DNA from: Halorubrum salipaludis
GTDB taxonomy: Archaea; Halobacteriota; Halobacteria; Halobacteriales; Haloferacaceae
Length of the DNA: 64,000 bases
NCBI RefSeq assembly: GCF_002286985.1
Contig: NZ_NSKC01000004.1
Coordinates: forward strand, 1 to 64,000
Direction: 5' to 3'
Shown piece after piece: positions 28,260-37,802 of this stretch. A program made the translations under genes and the position numbers. The stretch's first letter is position 1, and each line of letters opens with the position of its first letter. Below the pieces are notes generated by a model that had not been told where the DNA came from, made no database searches, and was given only the letters and a program-made list of their open reading frames with translations.

Positions 28260-29597
28260 TTACAGCGCCTCCCGGTACGCCGCCAGCGTCTCCTCGACAT
28301 CCTCCTCCGTGTGCGCATAGGAGGTGAACTGACACTCGAACTGGTTGGCCGTGAGGAACACGCCCCGGTCTTTCATCTCCTGCCAGAACACGCGCTCCCA
28401 CCGGTCGGTGGCGGCGCGAGCCACGTCGGCGCCGGTTTTCGGACAGCTGTCGTAGCGGTCGCAGTCGGGATCCTGCCGACAGCCGTCCGTACAGCAGGCG
28501 TCCGGGTCGTCCGGCGCCTCGCGGGTGAAGATCGTCTTGAACATCGAGTCGGTACCGACGACGGTGTACTCGGGCGCGCGCTCGGCGCAGATCTCGGCGA
28601 TCCCCTCGCGGAGCTTCCGCCCGAGGCGGTTGACGTGCTCGTACACGCCGTTCTCGGCGGCGTACTCCAGCGTCGCCTTCCCCGCGGCCATCGTCACCGG
28701 GTGCCCGGAGAAGGTTCCGGACTGGAACACGTCGCCCGCGGGCGTGAACTCCTCGATTATCTCGGCTTTCCCGCCGATGGCGCCGACCGGGAAGCCGCCC
28801 CCGATGATCTTCCCGAACGTGGTCACGTCCGGGGTGACGCCGAACTTCGACTGCGCGCAGCCGAGCCCCCCCACGCGGAACCCGGTGATCACCTCGTCGA
28901 AGACCAAAAGCGAGCCGTGGTCGTCACAGAGGTCGCGCAGGATCTCGTGGTAGCCGTCGATCGGAGTGACGATGCCCATGTTAGCTAAGATCGGCTCGAC
29001 GAGGACCGCCGCGATGTCGTCGCCGTGTTCGGCGAACACCTCCTTGGCCGCCTGCGGGTCGTTGAAGGGGATCGGGAGGGTGTGCTCGGCGAACTCCTCG
29101 GGGATCCCCTTCGTCGACGGGTGGGGGTCGTCGGCCGATCCCTCGACGAGCGTCGACTCCTGCGCGCCGTGGTAGCCGCCCTGCATGACGACGATCTTGT
29201 CGCGGCCGGTGTGCCCGCGCGCGAGCCGAACCGCCGAGACGGTCGCCTCCGTCCCGGAGTTGACGAACCGGATCGACTCGACGCTCGGGACGTGTCGCGC
29301 CACGAACTCCGCGTGTTCGACCTCGATCTCGGTGGGCGCGCCGTACATCGGCCCCGCGGCGACGTGTGACTGGATCGCCGCCTCGACCGGCTCCGGGAGG
29401 TCGTGGCCGTACAGGAGGGGGCCGTACCCCATCACCCAGTCGACGTACCGGTTCCCGTCGGCGTCGATCACGTGCCCGCCGTCGCCGCGCTCGATAAAGA
29501 ACGGGTGCGGCATCGTCGCCCGGACCGAGGAGTTGACGCCGCCCGGCATGACCGACAGCGCGCGGTCGTACAGTCCGCGCGAGCGCTCGTGGTTCAT
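28260..29597 (-). CDS. hemL: glutamate-1-semialdehyde 2,1-aminomutase
   Basis: PLP enzyme making 5-aminolevulinate for heme, siroheme and cobalamin. The 445-residue protein starts [23 protein letters not shown] and has [27 protein letters not shown] and the PLP lysine 263 in [16 protein letters not shown] Cys-rich insertion follows the large domain at about 361-390, with five cysteines (368, 369, 373, 379 and 385). The insertion is not in the bacterial enzymes I know. The gene is alone, with its start set by [10 protein letters not shown], which fits the family. Confidence 0.94.
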   Translation of the reverse strand: MNHERSRGLYDRALSVMPGGVNSSVRATMPHPFFIERGDGGHVIDADGNRYVDWVMGYGPLLYGHDLPEPVEAAIQSHVAAGPMYGAPTEIEVEHAEFVARHVPSVESIRFVNSGTEATVSAVRLARGHTGRDKIVVMQGGYHGAQESTLVEGSADDPHPSTKGIPEEFAEHTLPIPFNDPQAAKEVFAEHGDDIAAVLVEPILANMGIVTPIDGYHEILRDLCDDHGSLLVFDEVITGFRVGGLGCAQSKFGVTPDVTTFGKIIGGGFPVGAIGGKAEIIEEFTPAGDVFQSGTFSGHPVTMAAGKATLEYAAENGVYEHVNRLGRKLREGIAEICAERAPEYTVVGTDSMFKTIFTREAPDDPDACCTDGCRQDPDCDRYDSCPKTGADVARAATDRWERVFWQEMKDRGVFLTANQFECQFTSYAHTEEDVEETLAAYREAL

Positions 29598-29728
29598 GGC
29601 CGGCGGTAGGGTTTGAGGGGTGAAAGTAGTTGCCGAGTCGGCGCCGCCGCTCGGCCGTCGGCGTCCCGGAAAAGCGATCGGTCAGTCGGTCGATTCCTCG
29701 CCGGTTCGGTGTCGGTCCGGTGGCCGGC

Positions 29729-31414
29729 TTACACCGCCTCCGGACCGGTCTCGCCCGTGCGGACCTGCAGCGCGTCCTCGACGGGCATGATGAACACCTT
29801 GCCGTCGCCGGGCTCGCCGGTCTTCGCGGCGTCGGCGATCGCGTCCGCGACCTCGTCGGCCGGGATGTCGGCGACGACCACGTCGATCTTCACCTTCTGG
29901 TGGAGGTCGACCGTGAACTCCTCGCCGCGCCACTGCCCGGTCTTCGCGGGCTGGCTGCCGCGGCCGGAGACGTTCGTCACCGTCAGCGAGGGCGCGTTGA
30001 CCTCCGCGAGCGCCTGCTTGATCGCGCCGAGCTTGTCGGGGCGGACGACCGCGGTGACCATCTTGATCTCCGTGCCCGCCTCCTCGCCGCCGTCGGCGCG
30101 CGGGGTACCGTCGGGGCTCTCGGTCGTGTCGACGACCGAGGGGCCGCCGTCGGTCGCCACGTTGGCCTTGCCGAACTCGGGGTACGTCTCGACGCCGTGT
30201 TCGCTGACGTCGAGGCCGTCGCGCTCGTGTTCGGGGGTGACGCGGGCCTGGCCGGCCGCCTTGAAGGCGCCGAAGACGAGCGCGGTCGCGACCACGGTCC
30301 AGGCGCTGATGACGACCACGCCGATCACCTGCGAGACGAGCAGGTCGGCCGAGAACCCGTTGATGTGCACGAACGGCAGCGCGAGCACGCCGAGGACGCC
30401 CGCGGAGCCGTGGACCGGGAACACCGCGCAGACGTCGTCGATCTTCAGCGTGTCCGAGACGAACTCGAAGACCAGCGGGAGCTGGAGCCCGCAGAGGAGC
30501 CCGACCGCGATGGCGCCCCACCAGGTGACGAGGTTCGCGATACCGGTGACGCCGACGAGCCCCGCTAGCAGTCCGTTCGCGACGTACAGCGTGTCGACCT
30601 TCTTCGAGAGCGCCACGGAGGCGAGCGCGGCGCCGACGCCGCCGGCGGCCATGCCGAGCGTCGTGCCCAGCGAGACGCGGCCGACGGAGGCGTAGCCGTC
30701 CAAGACGAGTTCGCCGCCGTCGACCGCGAACACCGTCGCGGTCGTGCCGACGTTGAAGCCGTACCAGCCGAACGCGAGGATGAGCGTGCCGAGCACCGCG
30801 AACGTCATCGAGTGACCGGGGATGACGTTCGTGGTGCCGTCCTCGGCGTAGCGGTCCATCCGCGGACCGAGCACGTACGCCGCCGTGAGGCCGGCGATAC
30901 CGCCCATGCCGTGGACGATCATGCCGCCCGCGAAGTCGGTGAAACCGAGGCCGCTCCCGCCGAGGAAGCCGCCGCCCCACGTGATCCCCGCGACGACGGG
31001 GTAGATGACCGCGGAGATGGCGATGGTGTACGCCACGTACGCGCGGAGCTTCGCGCGACCGGCGACCGCGCCGGAGACGATCGTCGCCGCCGTCATCGCG
31101 AAGACGGCGCCGAACAGCCAGCTGTTGACCCAGCCGCCGTCACCGAGGGCGGTCGCCGCCGAGAAGCCGCCGCCGGCGGCGAGCCCCTCGACGCCGAAGC
31201 CGACCAGGAAGTAGAGGAGCACGCCGACGCTCCACGTGAGCAGGTTCTTCGTCAGCTGGTTCGCCACGTTCTTCGCACGCACCTGCCCCGCCTCGAGCAT
31301 CGCGAAGCCGGCGTGCATGAAGAAGATGAGGAAACAGACCACGGCGACCCACATCAGGTTCACGCCCTCGGCGAGCACGCTCGGATCGATGCTCGCCAGT
31401 ACGCCGGCCGTCAC
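29729..31414 (-). CDS. ammonium transporter fused to a C-terminal PII (GlnB/GlnK) domain
   Basis: A plasma-membrane ammonium channel with its own regulator attached. Residues 1-395 are Amt: [11 protein letters not shown] and the twin pore histidines His168 (GMIVHGMGG) and His335 (VFPVHGSAG). An acidic linker (about 400-446) leads to a complete PII domain (449-561): [20 protein letters not shown]-loop around 480-505, and C-terminal [22 protein letters not shown]. The T-loop residue uridylylated in enteric PII (Tyr51) aligns with Trp495, so that modification is impossible. It starts at a GTG that overlaps the stop of a 20-codon upstream frame by four bases (GTGA). No separate glnK is nearby. 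Confidence 0.93.
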   Translation of the reverse strand: MTAGVLASIDPSVLAEGVNLMWVAVVCFLIFFMHAGFAMLEAGQVRAKNVANQLTKNLLTWSVGVLLYFLVGFGVEGLAAGGGFSAATALGDGGWVNSWLFGAVFAMTAATIVSGAVAGRAKLRAYVAYTIAISAVIYPVVAGITWGGGFLGGSGLGFTDFAGGMIVHGMGGIAGLTAAYVLGPRMDRYAEDGTTNVIPGHSMTFAVLGTLILAFGWYGFNVGTTATVFAVDGGELVLDGYASVGRVSLGTTLGMAAGGVGAALASVALSKKVDTLYVANGLLAGLVGVTGIANLVTWWGAIAVGLLCGLQLPLVFEFVSDTLKIDDVCAVFPVHGSAGVLGVLALPFVHINGFSADLLVSQVIGVVVISAWTVVATALVFGAFKAAGQARVTPEHERDGLDVSEHGVETYPEFGKANVATDGGPSVVDTTESPDGTPRADGGEEAGTEIKMVTAVVRPDKLGAIKQALAEVNAPSLTVTNVSGRGSQPAKTGQWRGEEFTVDLHQKVKIDVVVADIPADEVADAIADAAKTGEPGDGKVFIMPVEDALQVRTGETGPEAV

Positions 31415-31473
31415 GCGTCAACCACCTCGGGTGAACGTTCGTCCGTCATACAGCGCGTTTCGTTCGTGTTCAT
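31411..31473 (-). CDS. possible 20-codon leader peptide of the Amt-PII gene
   Basis: An ATG at 31471-31473 lies about 12 bases after the expected transcription start from the TATA box at 31509-31516. It opens a frame of 20 codons ([14 protein letters not shown] and so on) ending in TGA, which overlaps the transporter's GTG by four bases. Such overlap is how genes are coupled in this genome. No homology can be claimed for so short a peptide. Confidence 0.35.
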   Translation of the reverse strand: MNTNETRCMTDERSPEVVDA

Positions 31474-31945
31474 GTGCTGAATCACGTTTCGACAGGGGGT
31501 AATGGGAATATATAAACGTTTGACTTGAGTTTCACAATAAATTTGGTTGATGATACGAGAAACGTACAATATTAGACCAACTTGGTGTTGTATAAGGACA
31601 TATAGTCGGGAGATATCTGGCAATCATTGCGTTCAAATCGGACGCTTGTTTTGTCGTTTAATTTTCATTTAGTGCCGCAGGCCGCGATTTCGGGGCGCAA
31701 AACGCCGTGCGCGGTGTAGAGTGGAAATACTTGCCGGCCCGCCGATCGGGTCGAATCGACCGATCTGCCCTCTCCGTCCGGATATCGGGCGACTCAGCGG
31801 CTGATCAGAGAAAATGACGTTTGTCAACCCGATCCCGAGTCCGCCGTCCCGTCCGGGGATTCCGGACGGACGATATCGACCGATCTCCGCGAATTTTTCG
31901 CATTTCCCGCCGAATTCGGCCGATCGATCCGCGAGCGGTGTCCCG
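31415..31945 (-). promoter_or_regulatory. AT-rich upstream region of the Amt-PII gene
   Basis: A 531-base gap, strikingly AT-rich against its surroundings between about 31460 and 31680. It contains the TATA box TTTATATA (31509-31516, minus strand) for the transporter. The far part, next to the radA stop, returns to GC-rich sequence with no gene. The length suggests several regulator sites for nitrogen control, but I cannot name a motif. Confidence 0.5.
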
Positions 31946-32977
31946 TTACTCCGGCTTCAGGCCTTCGCCCTGCACGCGCATCACGGCCTCGCCGTCGGCG
32001 AGGTTCGGGGCGTCGACGAGCCGGACGATCCGCTTGTCCCCCTTCGACTTGCGGAGGTAGATCCGGAACGTGGACGCGTGTCCGAGGATGTTGCCGCCGA
32101 TCGCCTGCGTCGGGTCGCCGAAGTAGGAGTCGGGGTTAGAGGCGACCTGGTTCGTGACGAGGATGGCGGTGTTGAACAGGTCGCCGATCCGCATCAGGTC
32201 GTGGAGGTGTTTGTTCAGCTTCTGCTGTCGCTCGGCCAGCTCGCCCCGGCCGACGTACTCCGCGCGGAAGTGGGCCGTCAGCGAGTCGACGCAGACGATC
32301 CGGATCGGCCACTCGCTCTCTTCGTGTTCGCCGGCGAGCTCCTTGGCCTTCTCGGCCAGCAGGATCTGGTGGTTGGAATTGAACGCCTTCGCGACGTGGA
32401 TCTGGTCGAGGAAGGCCTCGACCAGCGCCTCCATCGCCTCCTCGTCGTCCGGGGTGCCCTCGATCTCGCGGCGTTCCATCTCCTCGGCGAGGATCTCGTC
32501 GTCGAGGCCGCGGACCATGTCGTCGATCCGCTCCGGACGGAACGTGTCCTCGGTGTCGACGAAGATGCAGCCGCCGTCGAGCCCGCCGTTCTCCGGCAGG
32601 AGCTGGACGTTGACCGCCATCTGGTGGGTCACCTGCGACTTGCCGGACCCGAACTCGCCGTACACCTCGGTGATCGACTGCGTCTCGATCCCGCCGCCGA
32701 GGAGGTCGTCGACCTCGTCGATCTGCCACGAGAGCTTCCCGATCTCCTGTCGGCGCTCCAGGACGCTCGCGCCGGTCTCGAAGCCGCCGACGTCGGCGGC
32801 GTCGCGGGCGGCGTTGATGATGTCCGCGGCCGAAGACTCGCCGATGTCGGCCGTGTTCGACATCTCGCCGGGGCTCGCGACGGCTATCGACTGATAGCTC
32901 TCGAACCCGTTCTCGACGAGCTTGTCTGCGGTGGCGGGGCCGACTCCGGGGAGGTCCTCGAGTTCGTCTTCAGGCAT
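31946..32977 (-). CDS. radA: DNA repair and recombination protein RadA
   Basis: Archaeal RecA/Rad51 recombinase for homologous recombination. The 343-residue protein starts with an HhH domain ([20 protein letters not shown], about 7-26). Then come Walker A GEFGSGKS (107-114), [14 protein letters not shown]-like sequence ([17 protein letters not shown]) and Walker [15 protein letters not shown]. Loop 2 contains [28 protein letters not shown] (read in parts). Length equals that of other haloarchaeal RadA proteins with no intein. TATA box TTTATA lies 27 bases upstream of the ATG, so the mRNA should be leaderless. Confidence 0.97.
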   Translation of the reverse strand: MPEDELEDLPGVGPATADKLVENGFESYQSIAVASPGEMSNTADIGESSAADIINAARDAADVGGFETGASVLERRQEIGKLSWQIDEVDDLLGGGIETQSITEVYGEFGSGKSQVTHQMAVNVQLLPENGGLDGGCIFVDTEDTFRPERIDDMVRGLDDEILAEEMERREIEGTPDDEEAMEALVEAFLDQIHVAKAFNSNHQILLAEKAKELAGEHEESEWPIRIVCVDSLTAHFRAEYVGRGELAERQQKLNKHLHDLMRIGDLFNTAILVTNQVASNPDSYFGDPTQAIGGNILGHASTFRIYLRKSKGDKRIVRLVDAPNLADGEAVMRVQGEGLKPE

Positions 32978-33003
32978 GTACCCGTCCCTTGTTCGCCATC
33001 CCG

Positions 33004-33009
33004 TATAAA
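33004..33009 (-). promoter_or_regulatory. radA TATA box
   Basis: CTTTATACGG on the minus strand contains TTTATA ending 27 bases before the radA ATG (32977), the usual distance for a leaderless haloarchaeal transcript. Confidence 0.6.
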
Positions 33010-33200
33010 GACTGGTTTACACCCGAGTGAAAGTGAAAATCCGGCGGGAACGGCGTTCCGGACTGGCTCGCTTCCGTATATAAGGCTCAGTACGGACGCG
33101 GCGGTGAGCCGCCGCGGCGGAACTGATCGGTCCCGCCGGTCGCCGGCGGCGGTCGTCCCGGCTCACCCGGCCGGCTCAGAACCCGGCTCGCCTGGCCGAC

Positions 33201-33701
33201 TCAGAACCCGACGCGGCGGACGTACGACAGATCGCGGATCTCGACGAGCAGGTCGCCGGAGACGTCGGCGTCGGTGATCACGTACAGCTTCGGGTCGTCA
33301 GTGAACTCCGGGTCCTCGCTCAGCACCTGTCGGATCGAGACGTCGTGGTCCGCCAAGATACCGGTCACCTCGGCGACGATTCCGGCCTCGTCGGCGGCCG
33401 CGACCTCGATCGTGAGCACCGTGAGATCCAGTACGGGGGCGAGGTCCATCAGGCTCGGCACCGACGAGATGTTGGTGAAGATGCGTTTCAGCTCCGGGTC
33501 GGCCAGGATCGCGTCCGTCGTCGAGTCGACGACGCGCCGGTCGACGTCGAGCTCGCGCGCGATCCCGGTGTAGGGGATCTCGATCCCGCCGGAGACGACC
33601 CGTCCCTCCTCGTTGACGGAGAAGCCGCGCTCCAAGAACAGCCGGATGACGGCCTGTTGGCTGGGTGACCCCTCGAACTTCTCGAGGATCTCGTCGAACA
33701 T
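33201..33701 (-). CDS. HTH and ACT-domain protein (amino-acid-binding regulator)
   Basis: A 166-residue protein. Residues 1-80 are helical and look like a winged HTH (SPSQQAVIRLFLERGFSV, then IPYTGIARELDVDRRVVDSTTDAIL). Residues 93-166 form an ACT domain (LTVLTIEVAAADEAGIVAEVTGILADHDVSIRQVL, read in parts). ACT domains bind amino acids as regulators. It is conserved in haloarchaea as an amino-acid-binding protein, but I know of no proven target. A TATA-like CTTTTTAAC (33730-33737) lies about 30 bases before the start. The sequence around its stop is duplicated just downstream. Confidence 0.8.
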   Translation of the reverse strand: MFDEILEKFEGSPSQQAVIRLFLERGFSVNEEGRVVSGGIEIPYTGIARELDVDRRVVDSTTDAILADPELKRIFTNISSVPSLMDLAPVLDLTVLTIEVAAADEAGIVAEVTGILADHDVSIRQVLSEDPEFTDDPKLYVITDADVSGDLLVEIRDLSYVRRVGF

Positions 33702-33753
33702 TCGTTGCTACGGTGCTCGTCGCCGAGGGTTAAAAAGCGGGGCACTACGGGCC

Positions 33754-34224
33754 TCAGTTCGCGAGCGCCGCGTAGACGCCGCCGAGAACCGTCCCGTAGA
33801 CGGCGTGCCCGACGAGGCTCTCGACGCCGACGTTCGGCAGCGGCGGCGCCCCCGGGAAGCCGACGGCGCCCAGCCAGATCGGCATCACGATCACCGCGAG
33901 CGCGGCCCACACGAGGAGGCCATAGCCCGCGCCGACGCCGAGGCTCGTTCCGACCGAGCCGCCGAGATCCGGCTTCAGGTCCCCGATTGCGGCGAAGCCG
34001 ACGCCGATGACCGCGCCGTGGGACACGTGGATCGCCCAGCCGACGGTGCCGGCGGGGCCTTCGATGCCGTACATCGCCGGAATCCCCATCTGCAGGACTC
34101 CGGGAGTCATTATCGACATCATCGCGCCGAAGACGAGGCCGCCGACCAGCCCGCCGGCCACGCCGGCCTTCCAGTTCGCGGTGTCCGTCGATACGTCCGT
34201 CGGCGTCGCGGTTTCGGTCGCCAT
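33754..34224 (-). CDS. haloarchaeal membrane protein, Gly-rich, uncharacterised
   Basis: A 156-residue protein with a polar Thr-rich start (MATETATPTDVSTDTANWKAG) and about four hydrophobic, glycine-rich helices (about 22-42, 62-82, 90-118 and 135-154). A conserved-looking His lies in WAIHVSHGAVIGVGFA. Similar proteins are widespread in haloarchaea without assigned function. Some databases label them histidine kinase, which nothing here supports. It is a single gene in the gap between the ACT protein and the helicase. Confidence 0.65.
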   Translation of the reverse strand: MATETATPTDVSTDTANWKAGVAGGLVGGLVFGAMMSIMTPGVLQMGIPAMYGIEGPAGTVGWAIHVSHGAVIGVGFAAIGDLKPDLGGSVGTSLGVGAGYGLLVWAALAVIVMPIWLGAVGFPGAPPLPNVGVESLVGHAVYGTVLGGVYAALAN

Positions 34225-34398
34225 AGCAGGTCGTGGGTCGGATGAGAACCGGTAATAAATTCCGGGAACGTGTGTTCACGGTGCACAAGACCAGAACTGT
34301 TATCATCGCTGAAACGACGTCGCCGGGGCGTTCCCCCTGTCGACCACTTCCGCTCCGGCACCCGACCCCTTTTAGCCGGTGACGCCGAACTCACCCCC

Positions 34399-36618
34399 GT
34401 GTCAGAAGCGCCGCATCTGCGGTTCTTCCCGTACGAGGAGCCGTACCCGAACCAGCGCGAGGCGATGGACAGGGTCGCCAACGCGCTGGACCGCGGACAG
34501 GACGTGCTGTTCGAAGGCGCGCCCGGGACGGGGAAGACCCTCTCCGCGCTCGTGCCCGCCCTGGAACACGCCCGCGAGCACGACCGCACAGTCGTCATCA
34601 CGACCAACGTCCACCAGCAGATGCGGCAGTTCGTCGAGGACGCCCGCGCGATCACCCGCGAGGAGCCCATCCGCGCGGTCGTGTTCAAGGGGAAGTCCTC
34701 GATGTGCCACATCGACGTCGACTACCAGGAGTGTCAGACCCTCCGTGACACCACCCGCGAGATGGTCGAGACGGAGAGCGAGGTCCGCGAGCTGGAGGCC
34801 CGCCAGCGCGAGCTGCTGGCCGAGAGCCGCGAGGGCGACGCGGGGGCCGCCGAGGCCCGCGAGTCGGTCATGGAGGAGCTTGACGAGCTGGAAGCCGAGA
34901 TCGAGGAGTACGAGACCGCGAACGTCTGCGCCCACTACCGAAACAACCTCGTCGAGGACACGGACGAGTTCTTCGGGTGGCTGTTCGAGGACGTTCGCAC
35001 TCCCGAGGACGTGTACGCGTACGCGGACGAGCGCGAGCTGTGCGGCTACGAGCTGCTGAAGGAGGGGATGGAGGGGGTCGACCTGGTGGTGTGTAACTAC
35101 CACCACCTGCTCGACCCCCAGATTCGAGAACAGTTCTTCCGGTGGATCGACCGCGACCCCTCGGAGATAATCACCGTCTTCGACGAGGCCCACAACGTCG
35201 AGGACGCCGCCCGCGACCACGCCACCCGCACCCTCACCGAGAACACGCTCGACGCCGCCCTCGACGAGCTCGCGGAGAGCGACGACTCCCGCGCCGAGCC
35301 CGCCGAGAACGTGGTCCGCGCGTTCCGCGACGCGCTGGTGGAGACGCGCGAGGACGCGCTCGGTGCCGGCCAGCGCGAGTCGGTCGGCGAGAACTGGGAG
35401 GACCTCGCCGTCGCCAACGACGACCGCCGCGACGACCTCACGCTCGCGTTCCTCCGGAACTACGAGGGGAAGGGGATCGACACCGAGACGGAGCTCGCGG
35501 TCCAGCTCGGACAGGCGTTAGACGAGGAGTACGACCGGCGCTACCGCGAGGGCGAGACCACGACCCGCACGGAGTGTCAGACCCTGCAGGTCGCCCGGTT
35601 CGTCTCGACGTGGATGGAGGAGGGGACCGAGCTGGGCCAGTACCCGGTCGTCTCCGTGCGCCGCGACGGCGCCACGGAGGAGGTGTACGGCCGCGCGGAG
35701 CTGTACACCTGCATCCCCCGCCGCGTCACCCGGGAGCTGTTCGACGAGGTCGCCGCCTCGGTGCTGATGAGCGCGACGCTCCGCCCCTTCGACGTCACCG
35801 AGGACGTGCTCGGCTTAGAGGACGTGGCGTCGCTCGCGTACGAGATGGGGTACCCGGAGGAGAACCGCCGGACGTTCGCGGTCGACACGCCCCCGCTGTT
35901 CGCCTCCGAGCGCAACGACCCGGCGACCCAAGAGACCGTGGCGTCGCTGCTGCGTGACGCGATCCGCTTCACGCCGGGGAACACGCTCGCCTTCTTCCCC
36001 TCCTACGCCGAGGCCGAGCGCTACTACGAGCGGCTCGGCGGGTCGACCGGCGGCGCGGGCGACACCGGCGCCGGCGCCGGGCTCGCAGGCGCCGGCCTCG
36101 GAACCCTCTACCTCGACGGGCCGGGAGAAGACGAGGAAGACCTGCGCCGGCGGTTCGTCGAGAGCGACGACGCGACCCTCTTTACCTCCCTGTGGGGGAC
36201 GCTCGCCGAGGGCGTGAGCTTCGACGGCGACGACGCCCGGACCGTGGTGGTCGTCGGCGTCCCGTACCCGCACCTCTCCGACCGGATGGAGGCGGTCCAA
36301 GACGCCTACGACCGGGCGTTCGCCGACCGCGACCGCGCCCGCGACCCCGGCTGGGCGTACGCGGTCGAGATCCCGACGATCCGCAAGACGCGGCAGGCGC
36401 TCGGCCGGGTCGTCCGCGGCCCCGAGGACTTCGGCGTCCGGATCCTCGCGGACCGGCGGTACACGACCGCGGACATGGGGAAGTACTCCGTCCGCGGCGC
36501 GTTCCCACCCGAGGAGCGCGGGGAGCTGCTCGATCTCGACCCGGAGAAGCTGAAGTTCGCGATGCTGAACTTCTACGGCGATCACGACGCGTACGACGGG
36601 GCGCCGCCGGAGCCGTGA
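34399..36618 (+). CDS. XPD/DinG-family DNA helicase
   Basis: Superfamily 2 5'-to-3' helicase with a probable iron-sulfur cluster. The 739-residue protein, from a GTG start (SEAPHLRFFPYEEPYPNQREAM), has a Q-like motif at the start and Walker A GAPGTGKT (40-47). Candidate cluster cysteines are Cys103, Cys112, Cys177 and Cys215. DEAH is at 262-265 in VFDEAHNVED, and the C-terminal helicase motifs are LMSATLRPFDVTEDVLG, FFPSYAEAE and QALGRVVRGPEDFGVRILADRR (read in parts). A coiled-coil of about 60 residues (115-175) sits between the second and third cysteines, longer than in Sulfolobus XPD. The frame is open upstream to 34270, but the GTG at 34399 matches the family start. Repair is the inferred role. 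Confidence 0.9.
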   Translation: MSEAPHLRFFPYEEPYPNQREAMDRVANALDRGQDVLFEGAPGTGKTLSALVPALEHAREHDRTVVITTNVHQQMRQFVEDARAITREEPIRAVVFKGKSSMCHIDVDYQECQTLRDTTREMVETESEVRELEARQRELLAESREGDAGAAEARESVMEELDELEAEIEEYETANVCAHYRNNLVEDTDEFFGWLFEDVRTPEDVYAYADERELCGYELLKEGMEGVDLVVCNYHHLLDPQIREQFFRWIDRDPSEIITVFDEAHNVEDAARDHATRTLTENTLDAALDELAESDDSRAEPAENVVRAFRDALVETREDALGAGQRESVGENWEDLAVANDDRRDDLTLAFLRNYEGKGIDTETELAVQLGQALDEEYDRRYREGETTTRTECQTLQVARFVSTWMEEGTELGQYPVVSVRRDGATEEVYGRAELYTCIPRRVTRELFDEVAASVLMSATLRPFDVTEDVLGLEDVASLAYEMGYPEENRRTFAVDTPPLFASERNDPATQETVASLLRDAIRFTPGNTLAFFPSYAEAERYYERLGGSTGGAGDTGAGAGLAGAGLGTLYLDGPGEDEEDLRRRFVESDDATLFTSLWGTLAEGVSFDGDDARTVVVVGVPYPHLSDRMEAVQDAYDRAFADRDRARDPGWAYAVEIPTIRKTRQALGRVVRGPEDFGVRILADRRYTTADMGKYSVRGAFPPEERGELLDLDPEKLKFAMLNFYGDHDAYDGAPPEP

Positions 36619-36660
36619 CTTATTACGAGAGCCGCGGCGACGCCACGCCCGAGTGCGGGG

Positions 36661-37020
36661 TCATCCGGGCATCGTCGCAAGCAGGAGCGAGGCGCTGAAC
36701 AGCACTAATCCGAGCAGTGTCGTGACCACGGCGTGGATCACGGTCATACCGACGACAAGTCGGCGCGGCTGGTCGTAGCTCCACGCGAACATGGCGCCAT
36801 CGAGAACGAGTGCCACGAGAACAACTACGGCCTCCGGTAGCGCATACGTGACACCAACGATAGCGGTGACTGCCGGAAGCGGACCGATATAAAGAGCACG
36901 ACGCGGGTCCACGTCGCCGAGGACGTTCCGCGCAGCGAGGTGTGCCGTCAGGGAGAGAAACAGCGCCAACGCGACCGTCGTCCCCAGAACTGTGATCGGC
37001 GTCACCGTCTGCAGGAGCAT
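36661..37020 (-). CDS. four-helix membrane protein, uncharacterised
   Basis: A 119-residue protein, MLLQTVTPITVLGTTVALALF at the start, with four hydrophobic helices (about 7-30, 44-62, 65-82 and 94-115). RNVLGDVDPRRAL lies between the first two, and a short MPG ends the chain. It matches a conserved haloarchaeal membrane family of unknown function. It lies downstream of tbp on the same strand, after a pyrimidine-rich probable terminator, so it is likely transcribed separately. Confidence 0.65.
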   Translation of the reverse strand: MLLQTVTPITVLGTTVALALFLSLTAHLAARNVLGDVDPRRALYIGPLPAVTAIVGVTYALPEAVVVLVALVLDGAMFAWSYDQPRRLVVGMTVIHAVVTTLLGLVLFSASLLLATMPG

Positions 37021-37074
37021 GGGCGACCTACGGGACGGCGGGTAAAAGTGGTCGCGGAATCGGCACGGGAAGGA

Positions 37075-37135
37075 GAGTAGAGGGGAAAAACAGAGGGAAG
37101 TAAAGCAGAGGGAAGTAAAGAAGCGGGGAGGAAAG
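37075..37135 (-). terminator. pyrimidine-rich terminator of tbp with a tandem 15-bp repeat
   Basis: Read on the minus strand after the tbp stop, the sequence is nearly all C and T, with runs TTCTTTACTTCCC and CTGTTTTTCCCC. On the plus strand it contains CAGAGGGAAGTAAAG twice in perfect tandem (37091-37105 and 37106-37120). Archaeal transcription ends at such T-rich stretches, and the duplication doubles the T-runs. Confidence 0.5.
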
Positions 37136-37157
37136 GGGACGGAGAGCGCGCCGACCG

Positions 37158-37715
37158 CTACGCCAGCAGGCCGAGGCCGTCGAGTTCCTCGACGATCACG
37201 TCGACGGCGGCCGCGGCGTCGTCGGGGCTCGTCCCGCCGGTGACGACGAGCTTCCCGCTGCCGAACAAAAGCGCGACCACGTCGGGCTCGTCGATCCGGT
37301 AGACGAGGCCGGGGAACTGCTCCGGCTCGTACTCGATGTGTTCCAAGCCGAGCCCGATCGCGATCGCGTTGAGGTTCAGGCTCTCGCCGAGGTCGGCGGA
37401 GGTGACGATGTTCTGGACCGTGATCTCGGGGTCCTCGATCGGGATCTGGAGCTTGCGGAGCTCGTCGAACACCAGGTCGAGGCTCTCGTGGACGGCCTCG
37501 ATGGAGTTCGCGCCCGTACAGACGATCTTCCCCGACCGGAAGATCAGCGCGGCCGACTTCGGGTCCGTGGTGCGGTAGACGAGCCCGGGGAACTGCTCCG
37601 GGTCGTAGTCCGCGCCCTCGAGGTCCATGGCGACGCTCTGGAGATCGAGCTCCTGCCCGATCCCCGTGGAGGCAACGACGTTCTCTATCGTGATCGTCTC
37701 CTTCGGATCGGCCAT
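37158..37715 (-). CDS. tbp: TATA-box-binding protein
   Basis: General transcription factor that binds the TATA box and recruits TFB and RNA polymerase. The 185-residue protein is two direct repeats of the TBP saddle, at about 8-90 and 99-181. The paired motifs are VYRTTDPKSAALIFRSGKIVCTGA and VYRIDEPDVVALLFGSGKLVVTGG, each read in parts. It has the acidic halophile surface and starts MADPKETITIENVVAS. Haloarchaea often have several TBPs; this complete, unmodified copy next to housekeeping genes looks like a main one, though that is inference. Confidence 0.97.
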   Translation of the reverse strand: MADPKETITIENVVASTGIGQELDLQSVAMDLEGADYDPEQFPGLVYRTTDPKSAALIFRSGKIVCTGANSIEAVHESLDLVFDELRKLQIPIEDPEITVQNIVTSADLGESLNLNAIAIGLGLEHIEYEPEQFPGLVYRIDEPDVVALLFGSGKLVVTGGTSPDDAAAAVDVIVEELDGLGLLA

Positions 37716-37802
37716 TCTTACATCGATACACACTTGAAGCACGTAAAAAGGTGGCTGGTCGGAACCGCTATCCTCTTGCGACCGGCGGTCCGACTCCGCG
37801 GC

